Origin: JBGSQR01 sp964509295 | GTDB taxonomy: Bacteria > Desulfobacterota > Desulfuromonadia > Geobacterales > Pseudopelobacteraceae | Assembly (NCBI GenBank): GCA_964509295.1 | Contig: CAZDWS010000005.1 | Span: forward strand, 1 to 64,000 | DNA length: 64,000 nucleotides | Reading direction: 5' to 3' | In this document: piece after piece, positions 52,401 to 60,007 of the stretch | Numbering within the stretch: the first letter of the stretch is position 1 | Layout of the letters: every line of letters begins with the position of its first letter | Notes under the pieces: generated by a model | Seen by the model: the letters and a program-made list of their open reading frames with translations, nothing else | Told to the model about the DNA's origin: nothing | Database searches by the model: none | Position numbers and translations under genes: made by a program

Positions 52401-52707
52401 GAATGCGGCCAAATACATTGGTGAACAGCCTCTACCTATCATAGAACTTGGCGTGGAAGATAGTAATGGGGAAACCGTATTTTTTGTACGCGACAACGGA
52501 ATCGGTATTGAACCTAAATTCCATGAAAACATCTTCGGACTGTTCAATAAACTGGATGTTAATGCAGCTGGAACAGGCCTGGGACTGGCACTGGTCAAAC
52601 GGATAGTTGAAACCTATGGTGGCCAGATCTGGGTAGAGTCGAAAGGTGTCGGTCATGGTTCCTGCTTCCGGTTTACTCTGCCGGAAGCGCTGAAGAATAA
52701 TATTTAA
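49471..52707 (+). CDS. membrane hybrid sensor kinase: integral-membrane sensor, dCACHE-like, GAF, PAS, HK
   Basis: A 1078-residue kinase. About six membrane helices lie in the first 215 residues. A further helix (about 233-248) and a periplasmic double-CACHE-like sensor (to about 510) ending in helix LWITVALTITLLVSAAAVVV follow. Then come GAF (about 550-720, MTGSKYGYIYYYDEDT), PAS, HisKA with His863 (ISHDLKSPLVTIS) and HATPase (DNGIGIEPKF, GTGLGLALVKR). The kinase core is closely related to those at 53452, 54708 and 56935. It is 12 bases before the cobalamin-protein gene. Confidence 0.9.
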   Translation: MQTSQQAVDKSSQQRMIQICCAFSAAVGAIAWIGLAAGITFLASLGNTLIPMAPSTSLLFIAFGITGFLSVNSANSPQAARAARIIAIASAAIALPLLVLSLQGIYLDLEHLGIRAFEHSTSKPIGHMSPITAFSFLGISASFLTTLPAAGKRKAFGQITLWLPILLLVFYTMLSLAYLLGTPLFYSERFIPPAATTSLAFMSLSMALLLLAMPRKLQSDHGSRFNHQSSSKLLIVFLFLVAGILVTGHFYHNKQKENHFQEAGRQLSAVADLKTNELLSWRNERLADADLFYNNKAFAQTLKDYYKNRSSDHYRQEVVSWLQSVQKINYDAVFLLDPRGKKQLSFPADAFPFSPLATRSAQDSIKSGQIVFMDFYRHDGNRKIYLNIMVPIFDPASAKTPLGVISLRIDPDKFLYPYIKRWPNDSSTAETLIVKRDGDDVIYLNELRFDSAVALNRRIPLTRVQTPTVMAVLGQTGVVEGNDYRDIPVLAALRHIPDSPWYLIARIDLKEIQKPLSRRLWITVALTITLLVSAAAVVVSIWKQQTVGNVLLNNERLQCIVNVFQFNPPTTQELLDFALNESLRMTGSKYGYIYYYDEDTQLFTLNSWSHDVMDSCRVGNPQTTYELAKTGIWGEAVRQRKPIMINNFAAPNPHKKGIPEGHVTLTNFLTIPLFNKGRIVAVVGVANKETAYDDSDLLQLSLLMDAVWKVAEHKRFEETLRETNEYLENLITYANAPIIVWDAQFRITRLNHAFEALIGQTADAVCGKTIEILFPEKLVEESMANIRKTLTGERWESVEIAIKHIDESVRTVLWNSATIFASDHQTPVATIAQGQDITERKHYEEELKHKNIELERFMYTISHDLKSPLVTISTFLTYLQQDLATDNQERIHQDIGFMRSAADKMDILLSELLELFRVGRHVVNPEEISLNEIYEETMHLVAGQISLIKATVSTSDRQLILFGDRIRLVEIWQNLIENAAKYIGEQPLPIIELGVEDSNGETVFFVRDNGIGIEPKFHENIFGLFNKLDVNAAGTGLGLALVKRIVETYGGQIWVESKGVGHGSCFRFTLPEALKNNI

Positions 52708-52719
52708 GGACAACAAACC

Positions 52720-53367
52720 ATGGCAACGCCAAAAGGCCCTCAACTATTACAGCAATACCTGACCTCCATACTGGCCGGAAATCGCAAGGCATCCCTGAAG
52801 ATAATCATGGATGCCTATCAAAGCGGATATCAGATTCCTCATATCTACATGGATATCTTCCAGGAAGCGTTATATGAAATCGGACGTCTATGGGAAAGCA
52901 ACCGCATAACCGTTGCCGATGAGCATATGGGTACCGCCATTACCCAGTTTGTCATGTCAAACCTGTACCAGCACTTGCAAATGTCAGATCAACAGGTGGG
53001 CAAAGCGATCATCACCGGCGTACAGGGCGAGTTGCACCAGATCGGAGCCAATATGGTGGCTGATATGATGGAAGCCGACGGTTGGGATGTCATATTTCTC
53101 GGCACCAATATTCCGCCCGAAGGCGTCCTGGAGTCGGTCAGGCAACATGGAGCCGAACTGTTCGGGGTATCGTCAACCATGTATTTCAATATACCCAAGG
53201 TGATTCATCTGATTCAGGCTGTTCGCCGTGAATTCGCCAGTTCCGTACAAATCATGGTTGGCGGAGGCGCCTTCAGAGGACTTGAAAAACTTCCGGCGGG
53301 ACTTGAAGGCTGCCTGGTTGCACAGGATTTGAATGAGGCGCTTGAACTTGTGCGGAGGAAACTCTGA
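52720..53367 (+). CDS. free-standing cobalamin-binding (CarH-like sensor) protein
   Basis: A 215-residue soluble protein with the two-domain cobalamin-binding unit of methionine synthase-type and CarH proteins. Residues 1-90 are the helical cap with a precise W-x9-E-H motif (W58...E68-H69). Residues 95-215 are the Rossmann-like B12 domain with E104-x-H106-x-x-G109 (lower axial histidine) and MVGGGAF. The W-x9-E-H motif and E-x-H-x-x-G variant are those of CarH B12 photoreceptors; residue 59 after W is Glu, where Thermus CarH has the His that ligates after light (recalled). There is no DNA-binding domain. It lies between two kinase genes and is probably their sensor partner. Confidence 0.85.
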   Translation: MATPKGPQLLQQYLTSILAGNRKASLKIIMDAYQSGYQIPHIYMDIFQEALYEIGRLWESNRITVADEHMGTAITQFVMSNLYQHLQMSDQQVGKAIITGVQGELHQIGANMVADMMEADGWDVIFLGTNIPPEGVLESVRQHGAELFGVSSTMYFNIPKVIHLIQAVRREFASSVQIMVGGGAFRGLEKLPAGLEGCLVAQDLNEALELVRRKL

Positions 53368-53375
53368 ATCAACAA

Positions 53376-53419
53376 CTCCTTCTCTTTGACGGAGAAGGTG
53401 GCCGAAGGCCGGATGAGGG
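53376..53419 (+). repeat. REP-like palindromic repeat, copy B
   Basis: CTCCTTCTC-TTTGAC-GGAGAAGGTGGCC-GAAGGCC-GGATGAGGG, same family as the copies at 37975, 59413 and 63178. It fills the gap between the cobalamin-protein gene and the next kinase. Confidence 0.8.
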
Positions 53420-53451
53420 AGAAATCGGGGGAATCTGTCAAGGACGCACAA

Positions 53452-54711
53452 ATGAAACGAGCCACCAACACACATAACGCTCTCCAACAGATTCTGCCAA
53501 TGGCTTTGCCGCAAATCTCGGCATTTCTGGACTCATCCTCACTAGTCTGCATTGCGGCGCTGGATCAGGCTGGCAAAATTCTATTTGCCAATCAAGCCCT
53601 GGCAAACTGCCTCAATCAGGACAAGGCTGAAATCACAGGCAAAAACATCATCAGCTTCCTAACCGTCTCCGATGGCGAGTGGATACTCCGATTGCTGTCA
53701 AAAAAAGCGCCTGATACTTCTGATGATATGCTGCTCAATCTGGTTGGTTCTGATCATATACCGCGCACACTCCGTTTCAGTATTGCTTCAATCGACAACG
53801 GCCTGCTGCTTTTCGGAGAACCGCCGCTGGAAAACAACAGGGTGCTGCAGGAAGAGCTGCTGCAACTCAACAACCAGTTAGCGGTGCTTTCCCGCGAGAA
53901 TATCCGCAAGGGGAGGGAATTGACAAGAACAGTTGTCGAATTAAATAAGCGAACCGCAATTCTGGAACAACATACAAACAAACTGGAGAATGCCAAAGAA
54001 GAGCTTCGATTCAAAAACTCCGAGCTGGAACATTTTGTATACACAATATCTCATGACCTGAAAAGCCCGCTGGTCACAATCTCCACTTTTCTGGAACACC
54101 TGCAAACTGACCTGAAATCAAGTAATGAAGCCAGCATCAAGGAGGATTTTGCCTATATTCAATCCGCTACCGACAAAATGGGTAATTTATTAAGTGAACT
54201 TCTTGAATTTTCTCAGGTAGGCAGTATCACTGTAAATCCTGTTAAAGTAGGACTTACTGAAATTATCCATGAATCCCTGTTCCAGGTGGCCGGACAGATC
54301 AGTCAGCATGGCGTAGCAGTTAAGACCTGTAAAACAAAACTTCAACTATACGGAAATCGCAATCGCCTGGTGGCAATCTGGCAAAATCTGGTCGATAACG
54401 CGGTAAAATACATGGGAACTCAGCCCCGGCCACAAATAACGCTGGGAATAAAAGCAACGGGCAGTGAAACTGTTTTTTTCGTTTGCGACAATGGTATGGG
54501 TATTGAAAAAGAACATCACGAAACTATTTTTGGCCTGTTCAGCAAGCTTGACACAGGCATTGAAGGTACGGGACTCGGCCTGGCCATGGTCAAACGCATC
54601 GTTGAAACCTATGGTGGCAGAATATGGGTAGAGTCTGCTGGAAAAGGACAGGGTGCATGCTTCCACTTCACCCTGCCAAGGGCACTATCTGAATACGGGA
54701 TGCTGTCATGA
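53452..54711 (+). CDS. cytoplasmic PAS sensor histidine kinase
   Basis: About 419 residues from the ATG at 53452 (AAGGA 7 bases upstream). An upstream in-frame ATG at 53386 lies inside the palindromic repeat and is rejected. A PAS domain (about 30-135, LVCIAALDQAGKILFANQAL) is followed by a coiled coil, HisKA with His201 (ISHDLKSPLVTIS) and HATPase (GTGLGLAMVKR). The kinase core is nearly parallel to that at 49471 and ends likewise (IWVESAGKGQGACFHFTLP). It is the first gene after the cobalamin protein and overlaps the next gene by ATGA. Confidence 0.88.
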   Translation: MKRATNTHNALQQILPMALPQISAFLDSSSLVCIAALDQAGKILFANQALANCLNQDKAEITGKNIISFLTVSDGEWILRLLSKKAPDTSDDMLLNLVGSDHIPRTLRFSIASIDNGLLLFGEPPLENNRVLQEELLQLNNQLAVLSRENIRKGRELTRTVVELNKRTAILEQHTNKLENAKEELRFKNSELEHFVYTISHDLKSPLVTISTFLEHLQTDLKSSNEASIKEDFAYIQSATDKMGNLLSELLEFSQVGSITVNPVKVGLTEIIHESLFQVAGQISQHGVAVKTCKTKLQLYGNRNRLVAIWQNLVDNAVKYMGTQPRPQITLGIKATGSETVFFVCDNGMGIEKEHHETIFGLFSKLDTGIEGTGLGLAMVKRIVETYGGRIWVESAGKGQGACFHFTLPRALSEYGMLS

Positions 54712-56945
54712 AACTTGATACTTTTACCATGCTGGCAGCATTAACCGTGATCTGCTTTTGCTTCTCCTCCGCAATCCTGATTGTCTGGCGTCTCCTGTTC
54801 AAGAAAAAGCAGATGCTCATTTGGGGCCTGGGCATGGCCTGCTACGGTGCCGGAGTATTGCTGATCATTCTGCGTGGGCATATCCCGCTCATTTTTTCTG
54901 CAACTTTAAGCAACACTTTACTGATGGGCTGCTACGGCCTGATCTGGTGGGGCATGTCCCTACATCGCAGCAGGAAACCATGTTTGGCAATAATAGCCGT
55001 CACCGTCTTCCTTGGCACTGTGCTGCATGCCTGGTTTACCTTTGCTGATCCCGACCTGGGTGTCAGAATTATTCTCCTGCGAACAGTCATTATCGCAATG
55101 CTTGCGGCAACGATAAAAACCATGCTTGATTCTTGCGGTAATGGCTTGACGCGTATGGAAAAAGTCATGCTTGCCGCTTTGCTGGTTGATGCGACCTTAA
55201 GATTCGCCATACTTGCATCCCAGATATTATTTTTCACTGACCAGGCACCACTTTTAAAAAGCCAGATCGTGACAACCAGTGCTGCTTTTTCTATGATAGG
55301 CTCAATTGCCTGGGGTGTGGCGGTAATACTGGTGGCATTGGAAAAAACTGTTGATGCATTGACAGTTATGAAGGAAAACCTGGAAAAAACTGTTGAGGAG
55401 AGAAATCACCAACTATTACAAAGCAATCAGCTGCTGGAGGAAACCGGCCAACTGGCCCGCGTCGGCGGATGGGAACTGGCCCCCTTTGACAGACAGGTCA
55501 TCTGGAGCAATGTTGTCAGACAGATCCATGAAGTGGGGCCGGAGTACGTACCCACCATTGACAAGGCCCTCAGCTTCTATGCCCCGGAGGCAGTTCCCGT
55601 AATCACTCTGGCGGTAAAAGAGATTATTGAAGACGGCAAACCCTTTGATCTGGAGTTGCCGTTCATTACCGCCAAAGGGAACCATATCTGGGTCAGGGCT
55701 ATTGGCAAGCCTGTATTTGAAAATGGTCATGTGACAAAAATCAGTGGAGTTTTTCAGGAAATTACGGAACAGAAAAAAATCACTGAAGAGCTGCACAAGT
55801 ACCGCGAGCATCTGGAGGAACTGGTCGTCAACCGAACCTCTGAACTGGAACGTCAGCTTTCAATCCTGGAAGCCACCCACAACGAGCTGTATATATTTGA
55901 TATCAACGACTGGCATTTCACCTATGTCAATAACAGCGCCCTGAACAACCTGGGTTACACCCCTGTTGAAATTGCAAAACTGACGCCGCTGGACCTGAAA
56001 CCGTCTATCAGCCGGGATTCGTTTGAACATCTGATAGCACCGTTACTATCCGGCGAAAAACAGCTGGTACGCTTCGAGACTTTCCATCGTCGCAAAAACG
56101 GCAGCCAATATCCGGTAGAGGTCTATCTGCAGACCGTAGAAGCACGCGGTAGCAGTAGTAAATATTTTCTGGCTATTATCCACGACATCACCGAACGCAT
56201 TAATACCCAGGAACTGCTGAAACAGAAAAATGCCGAAACCGAACAGTTCATTTACACCGTTTCCCACGACCTGCGCAGTCCGCTGATTACCATCAGAACC
56301 TTCCTGGGATATCTCATGGATGACCTGAGCAATACGGAACAGGCCTGCAAAGACCTGCAATTCATTCAAGGCGCTGCCGATAAAATGGAGGAGATGCTTC
56401 AGGAACTGCTGGAAATGTCGCGCCTCGGCTTTCAGGAAAACCGAATCGCTGCAACCACATTCCGGCAGCTGGCGGAGGAGGCGGTAGCGACTCTTGCCGG
56501 ACAGACCGCAGAAAAAAACATTAAGGTCCTGATCACAGATACGGACATACCGCTGCGAGGCGACCGCCAGCGTTTGTCCCAAATATGGCAAAACCTGTTG
56601 GAAAATGCGGTCAAATACATGGGTGACGAAAATGAACCCACCGTTACAATCGGCGCGGACTGGGTTGACGATGAAACCGTATTTTTTGTCCGGGACAACG
56701 GAATCGGCATTGCACCTGAGAACATGGACAGGGTTTTTAGAATATTTGAAAAACTGGGACAGAAAAGCAGCGGCGTCGGCATGGGACTGACCATGGTCAA
56801 AAGGATTGTAGAGTTAAACAAAGGTCGAATCTGGGTTGAATCAGACGGGCCGGGACATGGCTCCTGTTTCAGGTTCACCTTGCCGACTGCTGTGGCAGCG
56901 GCACTTACGGATGATGAGGCAGAGAGGATTTCAAGTGACTCCTGA
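54708..56945 (+). CDS. membrane PAS sensor histidine kinase
   Basis: A 745-residue kinase. About seven membrane helices occupy the first 225 residues (an integral-membrane sensor module), then a coiled coil, two PAS domains (about 245-360 and 380-500), HisKA with His520 (VSHDLRSPLITIRTFLGYL) and HATPase (DNGIGIAPEN, VGMGLTMVKR). The core pairs most closely with that at 56935. Translation is coupled to 53452 through an ATGA overlap. The G box reads GVGMGL rather than GTGLGL. Confidence 0.9.
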   Translation: MKLDTFTMLAALTVICFCFSSAILIVWRLLFKKKQMLIWGLGMACYGAGVLLIILRGHIPLIFSATLSNTLLMGCYGLIWWGMSLHRSRKPCLAIIAVTVFLGTVLHAWFTFADPDLGVRIILLRTVIIAMLAATIKTMLDSCGNGLTRMEKVMLAALLVDATLRFAILASQILFFTDQAPLLKSQIVTTSAAFSMIGSIAWGVAVILVALEKTVDALTVMKENLEKTVEERNHQLLQSNQLLEETGQLARVGGWELAPFDRQVIWSNVVRQIHEVGPEYVPTIDKALSFYAPEAVPVITLAVKEIIEDGKPFDLELPFITAKGNHIWVRAIGKPVFENGHVTKISGVFQEITEQKKITEELHKYREHLEELVVNRTSELERQLSILEATHNELYIFDINDWHFTYVNNSALNNLGYTPVEIAKLTPLDLKPSISRDSFEHLIAPLLSGEKQLVRFETFHRRKNGSQYPVEVYLQTVEARGSSSKYFLAIIHDITERINTQELLKQKNAETEQFIYTVSHDLRSPLITIRTFLGYLMDDLSNTEQACKDLQFIQGAADKMEEMLQELLEMSRLGFQENRIAATTFRQLAEEAVATLAGQTAEKNIKVLITDTDIPLRGDRQRLSQIWQNLLENAVKYMGDENEPTVTIGADWVDDETVFFVRDNGIGIAPENMDRVFRIFEKLGQKSSGVGMGLTMVKRIVELNKGRIWVESDGPGHGSCFRFTLPTAVAAALTDDEAERISSDS

Positions 56946-59424
56946 CAACACAATCAACATGACCGCTGCGTCTTTTTTCAAAGGCTTTTTGTCGCAATGG
57001 TTTGCTGTTGTTATCGCCATACTAGCTCTGTTGGCAGCTGCGATATATGATGCGGCAGATGACCGTAACATCCTTATTTCAAATGAGCAGAATCGCCTGA
57101 TGACCCAGGCCAGGGTTATAGAGATGAATCTTGCCGGGCAGATTGAATCGGCATTATCAGTCTTGCATTCGATTGCAAGACACGCGACGGAGAAGAAAGA
57201 AATCGGTCACCGGCTTGGAGAACTGAGAGCTGCCATGCCTGGTGTACGCACACTGCTGATCCTGGACAAAAATGGCAGAACCATTGCCGCAAACAGGCCG
57301 GAGCTGATCGGACTGGATTTCAGCGGGCGCAACTATTTCAGCGTTCCTAAAAAACAGGCCAATCTTGAAAAACTGTATATTTCGCCACCTTTTAAAACAG
57401 TTTTGGACCGATACGTAATCAATCTGAGTGTTGTCATCATCGACAAGGATGGTGGTTTCAACGGTGTTGTCGGTGCTTCTCTCGATCCGGACTATTTTTC
57501 GACGCTTCTTAAGTCAGTTCTCTACGCTGACAACATGTGGAGTGTCATTATCCATGGCGACGGCCTGCTGTTTATGATGGTGCCGGAAGCCAGAACACCC
57601 GGCATGAACCTAGCTGTAGAAGGTTCCTTTTATACTCGCCATATTAATAGCGGCCAGAGTGAAACTATTTTGACCGGCACTTCATACATGGCCGGCGAAC
57701 AGCGCCTTGCAGCCTTACGAACATTCAATCCACCTGGGCTAAAACTATCCAAACCTTTAATCATAGCTGTCAGTCGCGACCTTGATGGTGTTTTGGCAAT
57801 TTGGTGGCGGGACACCTTTATCAAGTGTTTTGCTGTTATCCTATTGGGCACTTTCCTTGTATTTGGCACTCTGATTATGCAACGCAGACAAAAAAAACTG
57901 TATCAGCAATCTCAGCAACTGCTTACGGAACAGATCACAGCCAGACAGGAACTGCTCAGATCACAGGAGGCGCAACAGTACACGTCTCTTATCCAGGGCA
58001 TACTGGAGAGCACGTCATCGGCAATATTCTCTGTTGACAGTTCATTTAATTACACCAGTTTCAATCTTGCCCACGCCGTATTTATGAAAGAATTATACAA
58101 GTGCGATATCAAGGTCGGTGCAAACCTGCTTGATTACATGCCTACTGATGCAGCTTCTGCTGCAAAAGCAAATCTGCAAAGGGCTCTAGCGGGTGAATCG
58201 TTTGTTGTTGAAGCAGCGTTTGACAGTTTAAGCGGTCAAAAAAAACATTACGAAATCAGCTATAACCCAATAATCAACTCTGAAGGCATTATTACAGGCA
58301 CTGCCTTATTTGCATTTGAGACAACTGAGAAGATCGAAACACTTAATGCCCTAAAGGAGAGCAATGAGCTGTTTGCCCTGTTCATGCGCTACTCGCCTGT
58401 TTACTGTTTTATCAAGAAGGTTACCGCCACAGAAAGCAGGGTTTTAAACTGCAGTGACAATTTTGAGTTAGTAACAGGAATTCCAGTTGCAGAAATGATC
58501 GGCCGTACGATGGATGATTTTTTCCCGCCGGAAGTTGCCAGGAAATTTACCGAGCAAGACTGGTCGGTGGTCTGTAACCGGCAAGTGCTGAAAATAGATG
58601 AAGAGCTGAATGGCCGTAGCTGTACAACCATCAAATTTCCGATTATCAAGGGGAATTCCACACTGCTGGCCGGTTTCACCATTGACATTACTGACAGAAA
58701 GCTGGCCGAGGCAGAGGTCTTGCGGAAAAACAACGAAATACAGCAATTCATCTATACCGTCTCTCATGATCTGCGCAGTCCTCTGGTAACCATCAAGACT
58801 TTTATCGGTTATCTGGAACAGGATCTGGCAAATGCCAATCAGCAGCAGATAACCGATGATGTGCAATTTATCCGCAAGGCAGCCGGTAAAATGGAAATTT
58901 TACTAAATGAGCTGCTGGCCATGTCACGTGTTGGCCATCCTCTTGTGGAACACTCGGAAACAACTTTCCGTCAAATGGCCGAAGAGGCATTATCTGCAGT
59001 AGCTGGACAACTTTCTGAAAAAAAGGTCGAAGTTCATGTGGTTGACATGGATATCCAACTCTACGGTAATCCTCCGCGACTTACACAGATCTGGCAGAAC
59101 CTGCTGGATAACGCCATCAAATATATGGGCGATCAGCCGGCTCCTTTTATTACTATCGGCGCCGAGTATAAATTTAATGATGTGGTATTCTATATATGCG
59201 ATAACGGCATTGGAATAGCACCGGAGAATCTGGACAAGATTTTTAATATTTTTGAAAAATTAGGACAGGAAAGCGGTGGAGTAGGAATGGGACTGGCAAT
59301 GGTCAGGCGAATTGTGGAGCTAAATGGCGGACGGATCTGGGTGGAATCCCGTGGCCCCGGCTTCGGTTCCTGTTTCCGGTTTACCTTACCGGGGGCGGTA
59401 AAAAGTCTTAATCCTTCTCCCTGA
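56935..59424 (+). CDS. CACHE-domain membrane sensor histidine kinase
   Basis: About 829 residues from a GTG with an AGAGG site, inside the end of the preceding gene. Helix 1 (WFAVVIAILALLAAAIYDAA), a periplasmic CACHE-type sensor (about 45-290), helix 2 (FIKCFAVILLGTFLVFGTLI), two PAS domains, HisKA with His611 (VSHDLRSPLVTIKTFIGYL) and HATPase (DNGIGIAPEN, VGMGLAMVRR). A long in-frame extension to an ATG at 56836 lies within the upstream gene and is disfavoured. It is the fourth paralogous kinase of the series. Confidence 0.88.
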   Translation: MTPDNTINMTAASFFKGFLSQWFAVVIAILALLAAAIYDAADDRNILISNEQNRLMTQARVIEMNLAGQIESALSVLHSIARHATEKKEIGHRLGELRAAMPGVRTLLILDKNGRTIAANRPELIGLDFSGRNYFSVPKKQANLEKLYISPPFKTVLDRYVINLSVVIIDKDGGFNGVVGASLDPDYFSTLLKSVLYADNMWSVIIHGDGLLFMMVPEARTPGMNLAVEGSFYTRHINSGQSETILTGTSYMAGEQRLAALRTFNPPGLKLSKPLIIAVSRDLDGVLAIWWRDTFIKCFAVILLGTFLVFGTLIMQRRQKKLYQQSQQLLTEQITARQELLRSQEAQQYTSLIQGILESTSSAIFSVDSSFNYTSFNLAHAVFMKELYKCDIKVGANLLDYMPTDAASAAKANLQRALAGESFVVEAAFDSLSGQKKHYEISYNPIINSEGIITGTALFAFETTEKIETLNALKESNELFALFMRYSPVYCFIKKVTATESRVLNCSDNFELVTGIPVAEMIGRTMDDFFPPEVARKFTEQDWSVVCNRQVLKIDEELNGRSCTTIKFPIIKGNSTLLAGFTIDITDRKLAEAEVLRKNNEIQQFIYTVSHDLRSPLVTIKTFIGYLEQDLANANQQQITDDVQFIRKAAGKMEILLNELLAMSRVGHPLVEHSETTFRQMAEEALSAVAGQLSEKKVEVHVVDMDIQLYGNPPRLTQIWQNLLDNAIKYMGDQPAPFITIGAEYKFNDVVFYICDNGIGIAPENLDKIFNIFEKLGQESGGVGMGLAMVRRIVELNGGRIWVESRGPGFGSCFRFTLPGAVKSLNPSP

Positions 59425-59541
59425 GAGAGATGGTGGCCCCGCTTGCGCGCAGGAGCGAAAGCCGGATGAGGGGCCAGCAGTACCACGAAATTCAACGTCC
59501 CCCTCACCCACAATCCACTCCCGCAAGGGGAATGGGAGTAA
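59413..59541 (+). repeat. REP-like palindromic repeat, copy C, plus second hairpin
   Basis: CCTTCTCCC...GGTGGCC-...-AAAGCC-GGATGAGGGG (59413-59473), a diverged copy of the family, then CTCCC-GCAA-GGGGAATGGGAG (about 59517-59538), a further hairpin with CCCTCACCC before it. Together they fill the gap between the 56935 kinase and the Rcp1-type regulator. Confidence 0.7.
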
Positions 59542-59558
59542 ACACTCAGGAGAACAAC

Positions 59559-59996
59559 ATGCAAGGTGAACCGGTAGTAATTCTGCTCGTGGAAGATGAT
59601 CCAGCCCATGCCGAAATAGTCCGCCGCAACCTGGAGGGATTCCGCCTGGCAAACCGTCTGGTACATGTCAGTGATGGTCAGGCTGCACTGGACTATCTTT
59701 ACAGCACCGGTGACTGGGAATACAAATCACCACAACGCCCCCACATGATCCTGCTTGACTTGCGGCTGCCCAAGGTGGATGGACTGGAAGTGCTTAGAAT
59801 AGTTAAGGAAGATCCAAATTTAAATTCAATACCGGTGATCGTCCTGACAACGTCAGCCGCCGAAGCTGACATGGCCAAAGCTTATGACAACCATGTCAAC
59901 AGCTACCTGGTAAAACCGCTTGACCTGAATCAGTTTGTCGATCTGATCAGTTCTCTCGGTTACTACTGGCTGGTCTGGAATAAAAACCCCTATTAA
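59559..59996 (+). CDS. single-domain response regulator (Rcp1 type)
   Basis: A 145-residue receiver-only protein: acidic pair in LLVEDDPAHAEI, phospho-acceptor Asp in LLDLRLPKVDG, Thr in LTTSA and Lys in YLVKPL. The RRNLEGFRLANRL segment and insert before DYLY are typical of Rcp1-like regulators that partner SHDLRSPL-type kinases. ATG 59559 has AGGAG; open frame upstream lies in the repeat. It is the likely phosphoryl acceptor for the four paralogous kinases. Confidence 0.9.
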   Translation: MQGEPVVILLVEDDPAHAEIVRRNLEGFRLANRLVHVSDGQAALDYLYSTGDWEYKSPQRPHMILLDLRLPKVDGLEVLRIVKEDPNLNSIPVIVLTTSAAEADMAKAYDNHVNSYLVKPLDLNQFVDLISSLGYYWLVWNKNPY

Positions 59997-60007
59997 AGCG
60001 GTGAATC

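Noticed and set aside
52640..52720. Cobalamin riboswitch before the B12-protein gene
   Set aside because: Only 12 bases separate it from the upstream kinase stop, and no B12-box-like sequence is visible.
53386..53451. Upstream start of the kinase at 53452
   Set aside because: The extra 22 codons lie mainly in the palindromic repeat and have no Shine-Dalgarno; ATG 53452 has AAGGA.
59430..59558. Upstream extension of the Rcp1-type regulator
   Set aside because: The 43 codons are repeat sequence; the receiver domain begins at the ATG at 59559, which has AGGAG.
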